A stretch of DNA of 64,000 nt from assembly GCA_963922205.1 (NCBI GenBank), contig CAWUHX010000542.1, positions 1-64,000 of the forward strand, written 5' to 3'. The DNA comes from Romanomermis culicivorax. Lineage: Eukaryota; Nematoda; Enoplea; Mermithida; Mermithidae. Positions 23,428 through 41,100 of this stretch are shown here, in pieces. The position numbers were made by a program, and so were the translations under genes. The notes under the pieces were generated by a model. That model was not told the origin of the DNA. It did no database searches and worked only from the letters and a program-made list of their open reading frames with translations. The first letter of the stretch is position 1; the number at the start of each line of letters is the position of its first letter.

Positions 23428-23930
23428 TATAATATTGGTTACTTTTATTTGTTTAGAACCTGAGAGAATTGTATTCGAATGAATAGTATATTTGTATGAT
23501 CGCAACAAACTATGAGATTGTCAATAGTGACTGAAAAATTTATTGAAATGGTTAACTTCCACTGTTCATTCAGTGTGGTTGGAAACCGAAATTTTTATTT
23601 TTGGTGTTTGTTGTTTCGAACAGACAAATTGACACTGTTGGCACAATTTTTCTGCCAAAAATTTACGCGACGCGACATTCAGCTTAGTCTTTTTTCAGGA
23701 GAAAGCAATTATGGAAACCCTTAATTTAATTACATCGGTGTTAAGGAGAAATTCGTAGCCGAAAATTAAAGACAAATATAAAATTCCTGAAAAATTCTAT
23801 AAAAAAATGCGAATTCTCGCAGCATCCGATTTCTTTTCAAATCGTATAAACTGCTTTCTCGATCAGTTTTTCCTATCTCGTTGACGTGCTTAGATAATTA
23901 GATAAAATAGAGTTGGCACCATTATGCAAA
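23428..23930. other. AT-rich DNA, nothing recognised
   Basis: No gene, RNA or repeat was identified between the TGCACAG element and the next repeat cluster. Confidence 0.35.
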
Positions 23931-25250
23931 TTAGTGCGGCGAAAGTATAGTTAATGTTTTTATCAAACTTTTGGCATAAAACTTTTTAAAGGTTTTCAGT
24001 ATGTTTTTAGGCTGGAAAACATTTTTTGTGCCATTAGCACAAATTTTTTTTGCCCTTTGTGCCAACAAATGTCCGTGCACAAAAAAACGCTGCCTAGCCA
24101 GTGGAATATTTTTCTCCACATTTTCACTATAATGTGGAAAAAAATTTCGGAATATGGAAAAATTTTTTGCTCTTTTGATATAGAAAAAATACAATTTGGT
24201 CAGAGGGCCCCATGGAGAGAGGTATGAGGGGGTTATTAACCCTATCTGAAGTCCTTAAAATCGATCACTGGCTGCCTAATTTTGAGACAAAATAACGTGT
24301 TTAGTGGCCATTTAGCTACACTACCCCCGCAAATTTTCAATTTTACCCCTACCTGAAAAGTCTGACCTTGGGGACCTCTGATTTTGGTGCATGTTAGGAG
24401 TTCCAAATCTCAAAATTTTCCAGTTATAAGTAACATCAATAATCATCATTGTTTATTACGATGCCCAGGTGCGGCTTTTATCATGTCTACCCCCACTTAC
24501 CATTTAATCTTTAATAGTTTTCATCATCTTAAGCTATCTCATGTTTTAAATTTTAATCTTCGATATTGTCTTGATATTTATAATGAATATACGCATTTTC
24601 CTTGACACATTTTTTGAGAAAGATCAACACGTTAACTTTCCAAACGTTTTGAAGCCATTGTTCCCTTCTTAACGTGAAATGGATTTTATCATGGAAGTAG
24701 TTTTCGAAGATTTCTACTCTTTTTGCTGACACCTTTTCGGCCAAATTCATGAAAAATTATGAATAAGTAAACTCGTTTTAAAAAAAAATTTTAAAACCTA
24801 CAAAATGTTAAAACAAATATTATAGAAAAATATATGTAACACGAACATAAATTAGTTTTGTGTTCAAAGATCGAATTTTGTGTTCAAAAATCGCAAGTTC
24901 TAGAATTTATCATTTAAAAATTTTTAAAACTAGTAATTTAATATTATTCATAGTCTTTCGTGAATTTGGCCGAAGTAAGAAGATTAGAAATCTTCAAAAA
25001 CTACTTCCGTGAAGCTTTGGAACGCATTTTACGTTAAGAAAAGAACAATAAAGTTCAGAACGTGTTGATCTTTCTCAAAAAATATGTCAAGGAAAATGCG
25101 GATATTCATTAAATATCAAGATGAAATATTGAAGATTACCAATGAAAACATAAGATAATACGTTAAAGATGAGGAAAGCTATTAAAGATTAAATGGTAAG
25201 TGAAGATAGACATTCTAAAAGCCGCGCGAAGCGCTTTTCGCTTTAAAATG
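23931..25250. mobile_element. Broken CCGGCG-core element with GTGCCA/TGGCAC and CCACAT words
   Basis: At 24020-24100 the end-words are TTTGTGCCA, TAGCACAAA and GTGCACAAAAAAACGC. At 24110-24160 they are CTCCACATTTTCACTATAAT followed by GTGG. From 24405 to 25230 the same core as at 18352-19369 can be followed twice, first forward and then reversed around about 24770-24900, with an internal GAGGGGG segment (24200-24380) inserted. The hairpins are degraded (25225: CGCGCGAAGCGC). It is a composite of at least two damaged copies. Confidence 0.55.
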
Positions 25251-26408
25251 CCACTATATGCTTTATTTATGAATTTTTGAGCTTTTCTGAACATATTTAT
25301 GCGTTTGCAGTCAATAATTTATATAACCAAAAATGAAGAGAAAAATTTTTTTTGATTAGTGAGTCAGATTATGATGAGACTTCATCAAAATCAATAGCAA
25401 CAAAAAGGTTAACAAAAGACCAAAGCGAGAAAAACCTGAATTGCATATTTGTATGCTTTAAAGAATTCATTCAAATTAATTTGTTTAATTTTTCCTAGAT
25501 TAGTCATACTTTCTTACATTCAAACGATACGTGGGCGTATTCGAAACGATTTTTTGAACGAACCAAATTTGAATTAAACGCGAAAAGTGTATTTAATGAT
25601 AACAATTATCGTAAATAATGTTGTAAACAGACGATAAATCTATTTAGTACAAGTGACGTAAAGTTAACCGTTCCAATCCTACGATATTTAGCCTTGAATC
25701 ATTCATTATCCAGCGTTTTATAATATGTACAAAAAACGCAAACCTTTCCGGCGCTGCGTGACGGAATAAGAAAGATATTACAATTCATTAGTTTGATTTC
25801 AATTCATTTCTCATTCTTATGAAGATTTATTTTCCATTTTATAGACCTAAAACACAAAAAATGTCAAAAATATAATTTTTTTCATTGCTTCGTGCCATGA
25901 GTACAAATATGCTTTTTAGATACATAACAGTTACCATTTTTCGGAATTTTTAGACGAAAACTTCGAAATTTTTCCTTTCAATGAACCTCCCTACCTAACT
26001 TTTACGCAACTGACTGCCCCATCCACAAAAAAGATTCTTCTGATTCCGATTACCTCCGAACTCAATTCTATTAATGCACATGAACAGGCATTTTTGAGCG
26101 GGAAAATTGATTTTGGACATATGGAAATAATTTTGAAATGTATTTCTACTTGTAGAAAAATCCATGCGAAAACATAGTTTGAAGTAAAAATTGAATAAAT
26201 TGCCAATTCTACAGAAATAGAGTTTCTTTCAACTTGAAAAGTTGAAATCTCTGAAAATTAAGAGAATATCTAATGTAAAAGCTTGAAGAAATCGGCTGGG
26301 TCCTGCGACTCATATACATGTTACGTTTTTTTCGACATTGTCTATTTTAGATATATACTGACAGAGCCGTATTGAAATTTGATTTATATTTTATCAATTG
26401 AATTTTTA
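25251..26408. other. Region upstream of RUVBL2
   Basis: No gene was recognised. A degraded CCGGCGCTGCGTGACGG palindrome lies near 25749. A splice-acceptor-like TTGTCTATTTTAG ends at 26350, 58 bases before the RUVBL2 start codon; it could be a spliced-leader acceptor or the end of a 5'UTR intron. Confidence 0.4.
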
Positions 26409-31279
<4,871 letters not shown>

Positions 31280-31476
31280 TCGGCTGATCTTGCACATTTC
31301 TCCATATAAATTATATGGTTGTATGTTGACTTTTTGTTGTACGAAATGAAGTAATACTTTTTCAGATTTTTGTTACGCAAAATGTTATTCCAACTGGGGA
31401 GTGTTTGTTTTGTTTCACTGTTGATTTGACTTAATCGTCAATTGTTCGATTCGTTTTTCAGATTCGACCTTCCACG

Positions 31477-34400
31477 ATGAACCTGACACAATCGTCACAA
31501 AGCCAGAAGACTATTGGGGAAATTGAGTAAGAACTATTATTTTGAGAAGAGACACTAGGCATAAGTGAATATGCATCTGTATGGGAGGTAATCGCCGTGC
31601 GAGTACATCAACAAGATCCTTTTTAATTTTAGGGGTATATCGATGATTTTGGTAGGGTTGCAATCTTTTTTCAAACAATGGCTTGTGCTTCGGAGGTTGG
31701 GTTATCAAAATACACTAGCTATCGAACATATCATCTTATTCGTCCAAGGTTTGCTGATGTACTGTAACCCAGCTGCAAACGCCTCACACTAACCTACAAA
31801 TCAGCCGTCTTCCATAAATTCATACAAAACAGTACAGATGCGAATTTCAATTTGGCGGCAGGCAGACTGATTTCATAGCTATGAAAATCGACCAACAATG
31901 TTATTTACATCCACAATCTTTTTGAGCTTAGCTGAATTCTCTTCTTCCAATATGTTCTTTAATTATAATAAGTGTCTGATGACGATGAAAACTACATCAT
32001 TGTTTGAATCCCCAATCAAGTTTCCTCTCACTATTTTCCAAGAAATCCGACCATATGCTTCAAAATTGAAAAATGATAAAAACAAGTACCATCGTCAGAA
32101 GCTTTCATTCAAAGCTTTTGCTTTAGGACTTCGCACTCAAAAAAGTGAAAACTTCGTTGATTATGCTCGCGGAGTTGCAGTAGGTTGTGACACCCGTTTC
32201 AGCGGAAGAAAATCCTATGAATGTGGAATAGTACCTGTTTTTCATTCATATTTTGAAGCGTTTCAGGAAAAACAGACTTTAGTCCACCATTTTTCTCGAG
32301 GTAGTAAATGTTTTCGCAGCCTCGTGAATAGAGTAATACCTCCAATGTTGTCCGATGTGATCACATAGTCCATTTCATGACTTCTCCAAATGTCTTAAAT
32401 CGAATTTTAAATTATAAAGATTTCCCTTACAGCTTTGATTTCGAACCCGGAAATTTTTTCGACAAAGATTTGATAAATGAATATTCCAACTTAATCGGTT
32501 CGATCCAGTCACAATCAGATGCCTGTGATGTAAACGTTGCCTTAAGTAGTCGAGAATCGGGTGGCAACGATCACGTTATAGGTGAGCTTGTATAGCATTA
32601 CGGCGTATGTAGGTTTATTGTTCGCTTTTTTTCCTGGAATGGTTCCAAGCGTCTTGTATAGAAAAGAAGATTCAGACTGCAGAGGCGTTTATGAGAACTT
32701 AAATTAATGTGTTTCCATATAATTATTTAACTTAAAAAATTATGGAAACTATCCAAATTTGAGTTTTTAATTATTAATCGACTCAAGAAGAAGAAAGCTT
32801 ACCTCAATCGGAAACAGCTCAATGCAATCAAAAAGTTCGATCGGATAACACGAGCAGCGTGAAGACTTTAGAATCAAGAAACGAGCAACCTTGCGGATCT
32901 GGAAACGACATCTTGCAACGACCACAGGCCTCCCATGTGGATCAGCCCGAAAGATCTATCAATTTATCATCCATCGATCCTAGACAGGGTTTTCGAATCA
33001 GTAATTGGATCCGCGGAGACGGTACAATAAATTACGAAGCCGATTTAGCTGAACGACAACCGAATCGCCAACCACTCAACAAAAAGCAAAAGGTTCGACC
33101 GGAACAAACGTACAATTATCCGGGTTTCAGAACAGCAAATCTTGTTCACCAAGAACGACAAATTTCCGAAGACGAAGATGAAGAAGTAAAAAGTTTGTTA
33201 TTTTTGGTATTGAGCCCTGACAACGCACGAAGGATTTAGGTTATACAATCTTTAAAGATACATAGCTATGTGCTTTGCTGACGGTAGCCGGATTTTCAAA
33301 AGACGTTCTCTAAACTGTTTCTAAACTTCATTTTTATTACTGTTATGTCGAGTTTCTACATTTTAGGATGATGATGAATCGAATAAACAGGGTTCCTTCA
33401 TGAATCGTTACTTAGGGAGGCAATACAAGAAGGCCAGCCTGGGCTATGCGAGGAATAAATCGAAAACCGAAGAAGGGCACGCGTTTTCTGGCAGTGTGGC
33501 TGATGGCGATAGTGAAGGGGAAGAAGAGGAGTGTAATGAGTACGAAAGGGTGAGAAAATTTCCCAGAAAAATTGAATCAAATTTATCATTCGCTAAGAAT
33601 AAAGAAGTTTGGAGATGTTTTTGACCTCGCCTAATAAGTTATTGAGTACATTAAGATACATTTCAACGTTCTTTAGAGCTTTTCATGGTATATTTCGAGT
33701 CATCTTTCATCCAAACCCACTATTAGTCGTGAACTACTATATCTTTTTCTGTTCCTAAAAGCCGAAGTTGGATACCAGTTGGATGTTGTGAATATATACT
33801 CAAATATAATCGTTCCAAAGGGTATCTTTTCCTAATAGGCTCGTTGATGGTTAGACTTTGTCATTTTTGGTTCGACCTCCCCAAGAAAAACTTACACTGT
33901 TGATTTATGTTTTATACGTACTTATTCAAAATAACTAAAAATCCTTCATGACTAAATTTCTCAGTATTTCAAGTTGCCAAATGTGTTCGAGATGGTAAGT
34001 TTGAGAATTACTAAAGATTTCAATTTCTAAGAATTTTTGATAGAACGTTAGAAAATGTCATGAATTTCTTGCTTGATCTACAGTTTTCTCTGAAGTTTTT
34101 CACTTAATGTTCAAAACTTAATTGCTGCTTTGTTGACCTGATTATTGGCAATCAGATATGCACGGCAAGAATTTTCCAGGGAGAGGGTATTTGACATTTA
34201 TCCGCGATGGTTTTGAATGAGTGAGCAAAAAACAAAAAAGCTCCACAAGCGTGTTTATCATACATATACATAATATGCATGAAAATGATTTCCATTCAAA
34301 AAAGTTCAGGGACGTGTTTAAGCATTTTTTCGCGTAAGGCAAGAGTGTCCAGGATCTAAACAGGAAAGGTTTACCCCCTAGCCCCTATGTGTAAGCATGT

Positions 34401-34802
34401 TGGCGATTTTTTTATTCCGTTTTCAAAGTATAGCTTTTCTGATCTCTGAAGATGCGTCGCAAAGTTCGCATGTACGACGAGAATAACGACAATTCAATCG
34501 ACTCTTTACGAGCCTACAACAAATTAATGTATAAAAAAGCTTCGCTGCCGGTCAACGTTGTCGCCAGCAGCTTTTATCGATCCGCAACTTCGTCGACCAC
34601 TAAAAGTGCATTTCTGAACAGTTCTTACGGGAAAGTGAGTAAACGATCTTTGAAACCTGAGCCACTGATAGCAAGTTTGGAAGGCGGAAATATTCAGCAA
34701 CCAGTCGCAGTTAAACAGGAATCGAGCGCAGTCGAAAGTAAAGATCCCTCATCAACCGCTATGCCCATGCCCACGACTGTGAAACGAGAACCGGACAACT
34801 AG
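31477..34802 (+). CDS. Unrecognised acidic, serine-rich protein, 6 exons
   Basis: I do not recognise this protein. Exons 3 to 6 (32369-32581, 32788-33185, 33367-33549, 34452-34802) join cleanly in phase. Exons 1 and 2 (31477-31526, 31927-32300) also fit in phase but are less certain; the total would be 522 residues. It has no membrane segment. The middle is rich in Asn, Gln and acidic residues (SEDEDEEDDDES, GDSEGEEEEC). A YKKASL phrase occurs twice, in exons 5 and 6. The C-terminus has three SUMO-consensus motifs in about 50 residues (LKPEP, VKQES, VKREP), which suggests a nuclear protein. It starts 198 bases after the RUVBL2 stop, with CGTTTTTCAG 15 bases before the ATG, and ends 303 bases before PDAP1. 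An operon-like relation with both is possible. Confidence 0.6.
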
Positions 34803-35105
34803 TTGATTTATTTAAAATTGTTTATATCGTTAGTTCATTTGTTTTGTTTGTTATTGTTCGTGTAGTCTTGCTTCTAGTACTTCTTATATGGTCGTCTTTT
34901 TTGATGTGTGTTGTTTTAGCTTTTCTAAAGTTAAGTTCAAGCAGAGACACAAAATCTACAGTAAACGAGACGAAAGTCATCAGTGTGAGAGAGTGATGAA
35001 TTCCTCAACTCGCGTACCACCCGTCCAATCTTCATCGTGATTTTGTTATCAATTCAATTCACACTTCACGTTACATCTCTATCTTCGTGTACAACTGCGT
35101 TCAGA

Positions 35106-38100
35106 ATGTCTGGTCCGGGTGCTGGAAAAACAAGTAACTACTGGCTTTTTTTATTATATTTGATCAGAATGGTCAAAAAGCAAACTTTTGAAATTTCGAC
35201 TTTTTAGTTTCTATATGGTTTTTTCTGGTTTAATTCTTTAAAATGTTTGTTAAATCAAAATAACTAGGTAAAAAACTGCTGGAGGCTCCCTCTATTATCC
35301 TCCGGGCTTTTTAATTTTTGCACCGGATAGATTGCAATGTGCTATGGAGGAAAAATTCGGTTGCACAAAGAAATTTTTGGTTGCTCGCACTAAAATTGAT
35401 AAATTCATCTGATTTTATCAGATAAACGACGAAAACCTAGTTTTTTGTGTTGCATTTATTTCGCGTCAGTTTTAGACTATTTAAACGGAATTTCCTGAGT
35501 TCTAGAGAAAGAATGAAAAGTCTGGAAAATGTTTCTTTTGGAAATGGCTCCTATAATTTTAGGTCTAGGAGCCATTTTGGCTCCTAAAATTTTGACTTAT
35601 CTATTTATATTTTAGTGAATTATAGTCATTTTCATTCAATTTCAGATTTAAAGTAGGTGTTTCACAGGCTCTAAAATAATAAAATGACAAAAAAAATTTG
35701 GTGCTTCGCGCCGGATGTCATTCTATAATTTTTTGGGTCGGTCTATTCACTGTTTTTCTACAAATCAAACCTCTTGGCAAACAAATTTTCGAAAGAGGAG
35801 ATAAATATGGACGTTCGACAATAAAAAGATGAATTTTGGTGCATTTAAGAGGTCAAAATGTTAATTTTTGCAAGTATTATTTTAAATATGGAGCCATGTT
35901 TGAATTTATAACCATGTAGTGGGTGTCTTCCATAAATTTCAAATTGAATCCCAATTTTTTCAGATTTATGAAAGTATAAATATATTTTTTGATTTGTAAA
36001 ACGATTATATACATGTTATCAAGCCTTATCTTTATTGAATAATTCTCTTTGAATCAATTTCCGAGCATCTTAGAATGTGAGTCTAAAAAAATTTCTGTTG
36101 CGTAGCGTAAAAAAGATACAGGAAACCATAGAAAAATACGGACAGAACTGCACTTTCAAAACCTTATACTGTTGTGCCAAAAGGTAATGATCTCAAATGC
36201 TATCTTGGAAGAAGGTTTGCGCAAAAATAAACAAAGTGTTTTTCCCATAAAAAAATTTTTTTGCACATAGATTTCTTGGCCGATTGTAGTATATGTAGAA
36301 AAAAAAGCCTGTAACCGAAAAACGCTGCTTGGAAATAAAATGTTGAACAATAATTTTTTTGAACACATGTCAACTGATTGAATATCCGTACAATTTAATT
36401 ATATATACGTCACACAGTGTGTTACAACGATATTCTTCAATTAAAATTTTTTGGCTCCCAAAATTTCAATGTGGCCCCTAAAAATTTATAGGCCTAGGAG
36501 CCATTTGGCTCCTGTTTTTCAAGCTAAAAAAGCCTGACGACCGGAGAAAAAATTTGTATTTTGACATTCTAGAATGCTGGAGAATGAATCTTTCCAACCT
36601 TTATTCTATGATGAAAGATTTTCTGTGAATTCAATGAGTTTTCAGTCCGGTGGGAAAAATTGAAATTCGAAAATTAGGCAAGCAACCAAGAATTTGAATC
36701 CTTTATTCTTTAACCGGCAGAAGATCCAGTTTACGAAAGTCGGGCTTATTAAGGTTCGCTAAAAGATTTTGTGAGAGTATCGAAAAACGTCTTGATTTTT
36801 TTATCGAATAAGTACAGGATCGTGCATTTATTCAAAATACGTTGATCTTTAAATGCTATGGGCATAAACTGGAGAAAAATTTTCTAAACACGCACTGGAA
36901 ATGATAAAATTATGAATCATTTGAAATTCCGCGCGAAGCGCTGGAAAATTTTCAGTATTTCCCGTTTGAAACTCATATAATGCATTTCCGGACAGGAAAC
37001 TTTATAACCTAATCAAAACGGCGTCAGGCTCCAGGCTGCACTGTGCAACTTGGCAGAAAAAAATTGGTTGCACAGCCCGAAATTTTTCGTTTCGTTTGAA
37101 CTAACGTACCTTTGCACTCAAAAGGCATTCAAATTGTTGGCGCTACGCGCACAGACAAACACGGAAAGAATTATCCACGAGGGGACAGTCATATGACTTT
37201 TTATTGGGCGGGGTGGGGGTGGGTGACCAAAAAAAGCATCACAAGCATGTGTTTCATAAAATGCATGAAAACCATTAAATAATCGTCTCCGAAAAAGTTC
37301 AGATAGTGTTTGACGATTTTTTTTGCCAGACCAGGGGAAGGGATGTCAAGGGTCTCAGGCAGGATGGTTTACGCCCTACACCCCTTGTGTGCATGTGTGA
37401 AACGCGCTTGAATCATTCAGTCATTGTTTTCTTAGAACTGTGTTCTCCCTCTAATGCACGAAATTTTTGTCGTTGTGTTTCAGTGTTTTTTCTGCACCGG
37501 GCTTTCTGCACAGTGCAGAAAGATTAATATCTTTTTTGGGCTCTCACTTGTTATCATAGAGTACTTAACCGTCAATTTCTCATTTAATTCAAAATCATAA
37601 TGCTCTTAGATAGTTTCCTGGAAAATTTGTTATACAATGCATTAGACTTCGATCAAACTCAAAAATTTCAAATGTTTCCTCAATTTTAATGAATTAACGG
37701 CTCAAAAAAACAGCAGGTTTGAAAAAGCTCAAAAATACATAAATAAAGCGTCCATGAGCATTTTTGAGCGAAAACGACTTCGGGAGAATGGGGGAACAAA
37801 TTTTGACCCCTCCCCCATTTGGGGAAAAGCCCTGGGATAAAAAACAGTGGTAACAGGAGAAAACCGCAGTGCAGAAATTTTTTTGGCTTTTCTACACCAA
37901 GCAGAAAGCCCGGTGCAGAAAAAACACTGCTGATTTTCCAATAGAGGACATCTGAAGGAGAAAAATTCGATTTATTCCCCAGAAAAGTTGGAAAAACGGC
38001 TCAAAAATATTAATTTTTGTCTGAGAACTGTAACAAATGTTTTCATGGCACCAAGCTCCCAGAAGACGAACGTTTTAGATCATTTTTTGTTGACAAATGA

Positions 38101-41100
38101 TATATTTTTATCAAAAATTGTCTTTTTCAGTATTTTTCTGACCAAAAGTATGGGAGTCTTTGTGAATACCATATGGCTAGCCAAGGGCCTATAGGCGTGG
38201 GGTTGGAGGCCATGGCCCCCCTTCCGAAAAGTGCCAGAATTTTTTTCTTCAAGAAAAAGTCCATTATGAAATGTCGATTTCACAGTAAATGTAGTGAAAG
38301 AAATCGGTTCCACACGAAAAAAATTCCTGGCTACAGGCCTGGCTAGCCATATGATTGACAAATCCTCTAGAGGGAATCACCCAATCGCTATGCATATGGC
38401 CGACGATTTCTGGGGGGTTCCAATGGCTTTTCGCCCAATTACATATATGCTACTTCCATTCTTTTTTCTTCCGCGAAGATTTTTCCACATCAGAACCGTT
38501 ATCCCACATTTTTGAAAACGGTTCATTATGTAACCACGGATGCTATTTTCTGCGTTTTAGGAACTTACCCGAACATAGTCAATAACCTGCGAAAATGAGG
38601 AAAAAATCGAGAAAGTTACATTGAGCTATAATGAACGAAGCATTGGTGCTCTTTTTTCCTCATTTCCATTTTTTTCTCAAAATACCCTATTTGAGGAAAA
38701 AGCGATCTTAAGCAGGCATACGTGGTAATTAGCATAATGGTAAATCGGCTTGAAGAGTTATTTGAAATTTGAAGAATTTCAAATTTCCCTCTTCATCTAC
38801 AACAGAAGCTGTAAAACATATTAAAAACAGTTAATCTGGAAGAGCTATTTATATTGTCAAGTTTGATAATGTTTATTAGCACGAGTTGAGCAGCAAAGTA
38901 AATTTCCAAATAAAAAACAACATAAAAGCCTTCCTAGGAACAGAGCAAAGAAATAAAATGAAGAATATTTTGCATGTGAGAAAAGGGTACTCATAATTTT
39001 GCCAAAATCAACCCTTTAGCAATCGACATCAAAAAATTGTGATGTGTCTCGCCCGACGATGAGCTTAATTTCAGAAAATAATTAGTTCTAATTGTCCAGA
39101 AAATTTGCGCAAGTTTGACTACTTGGTGTTCGCCGTTTCAAAAAATCTTATTCTTATCTATTACATCATAAACGGAAAAATGCTTTAAGCACACTAAAAA
39201 TAGAATTTGCAGCACAAATTCAAGACTAAAATTCTCTCTAAAACTTTCATGTTCTGAATTTCTGGAAGGACTCAGAACACAACATAAAAACAAAAGACCA
39301 GTAGGGTATCTAACTAGTAATGTCCATGATAGCGGCTTGGTACGAGCACAAAAAGGAGTCGGTTATATGTGACAACATGCGATTTTGAAATCACGTGGTG
39401 CAGGAAAACCTTTCTTCACAGTATTTTTCTCAACAGAGCTCTGACTTGTCATTTTATGAGCAGTTCCGATTCTCAAATTGACCATTTTAGCGAGAATCTG
39501 TTGAGATTATCATATTAAGAAAATATAGTCTATATACGTTTGGATTTTTGAGAAAATCTTTATTTCATAATTATGCAATCTAAGTCAGTGTTTGTTGTGC
39601 GAACAATTTGGAACGTAAATAGATTTTTTAGAGATTTTGTACGTGCACTAAGGAGACTTGTACAGAACATTAGGGCCGCAAAGCGAAGGAAATTCTAGGA
39701 AACTACACTATCTTATGATCAATGATAATCGAATAGGATGAACATGAGACACTCCACATTAGGAAGCGCACAGAAAATTTAACAGTAGAAACATTTTCAA
39801 AATATTGTCTCTTGAAATCAGCGTGAAGTAAATCTCAATCAGGTATACGTACGAAAAAATTTTGTTCCACTCCAAAAATTTTTGCGTGCATCGCATCTTA
39901 TAACGTCACGCAGGAAAATTGTGGTGCCGGCGCCAGTACCGAGCAATGCCTTGTTATTGTATTTTTGAAATAGAAATCCTTATCATCTCACTTAAATTAA
40001 AGAATTTCAGAAAATGTACTAATTATTCCCGTTATGTTGTTAAAAAATAAGTTAGGCAGGCCTTTTCTCAGCACCAAATGGTTTTTTTCTAACGCATCTA
40101 CAACTGTAAAGTCTATATAACAGTATTTTTTATTATTCAGGAGGCGGTAAAAAGAAGATGATTCATCATAAGGGCGGCAACCGAAGGTTTACCGACTTTG
40201 AAGAATTGAAAGCTCAAGCTGTCGAAATCAAAAATATGAAAAATCGTGACGAAGATAGCGATGAAGGTTTGTGTTTGAAAAGGAGAAGTTAACGGATTTC
40301 CGTGTGTATAGCGGAAGGATGCACAATTCCTCAAAATTATTTTTTTAATCCTAAACTTTTTTCAGTCTCAATGATAGTTTTGTTTAAAGTCCTGAACAAA
40401 GTCGTTCAATTCCATCCGTTTTCATCTTTCGCCGGTTTTTCTCTTTCCGGATCGAAGATGATCTTAAATTTCATCACCAAGCCGACAGAGTTCGTTTCAT
40501 CTTACCTGCTTCAGAAGGAACGGGTGCCGCCGGTCCGGCTGCAGCGCCCCCAAAGAAGCTGCCGATCGCCAAAAAACGAGAAGATTCATCTTCCGACGAA
40601 GAATCGAGTGATGACGGCGACGAAGATGATTCAGATAGCGACAAACATAAAGGCGTAGAACATTTAATCGAAGTGGAAAATCCAAATCGAGTTAAACAAA
40701 AAATGAAAAAAGTGACGGATTTGAAATTGGAGAATACAGAACTGAGTCGAAAAGAAAAGTAAAAAATAGTTGAGAAATGCTTAATTCTGGAACTTGATAA
40801 CATCCGAAGCTTCGCTGCAAAACAATGGGGTAGTGCAGTCATCATAATTCTTGATCATTCTCGGAGTTCCATTGTGCTTAGGTTTTGTAATGAACTCCTG
40901 TGTTTTTCCAAAATCTTGAAGTAACAATCTTATATCTGAAAAATAAAGCTTTCAGGCATAATGTTTTTCGAAAAATTGTTGAATAACGTTCCGACCCATT
41001 ATCCAGAAGAGAATTGATCAGCTGACGGCGTTAAAGGGATCGAGGGGTATCATATCACGGCTCCATGACATGATCCTAAAGTCACTGGTCGTATGGTCGG

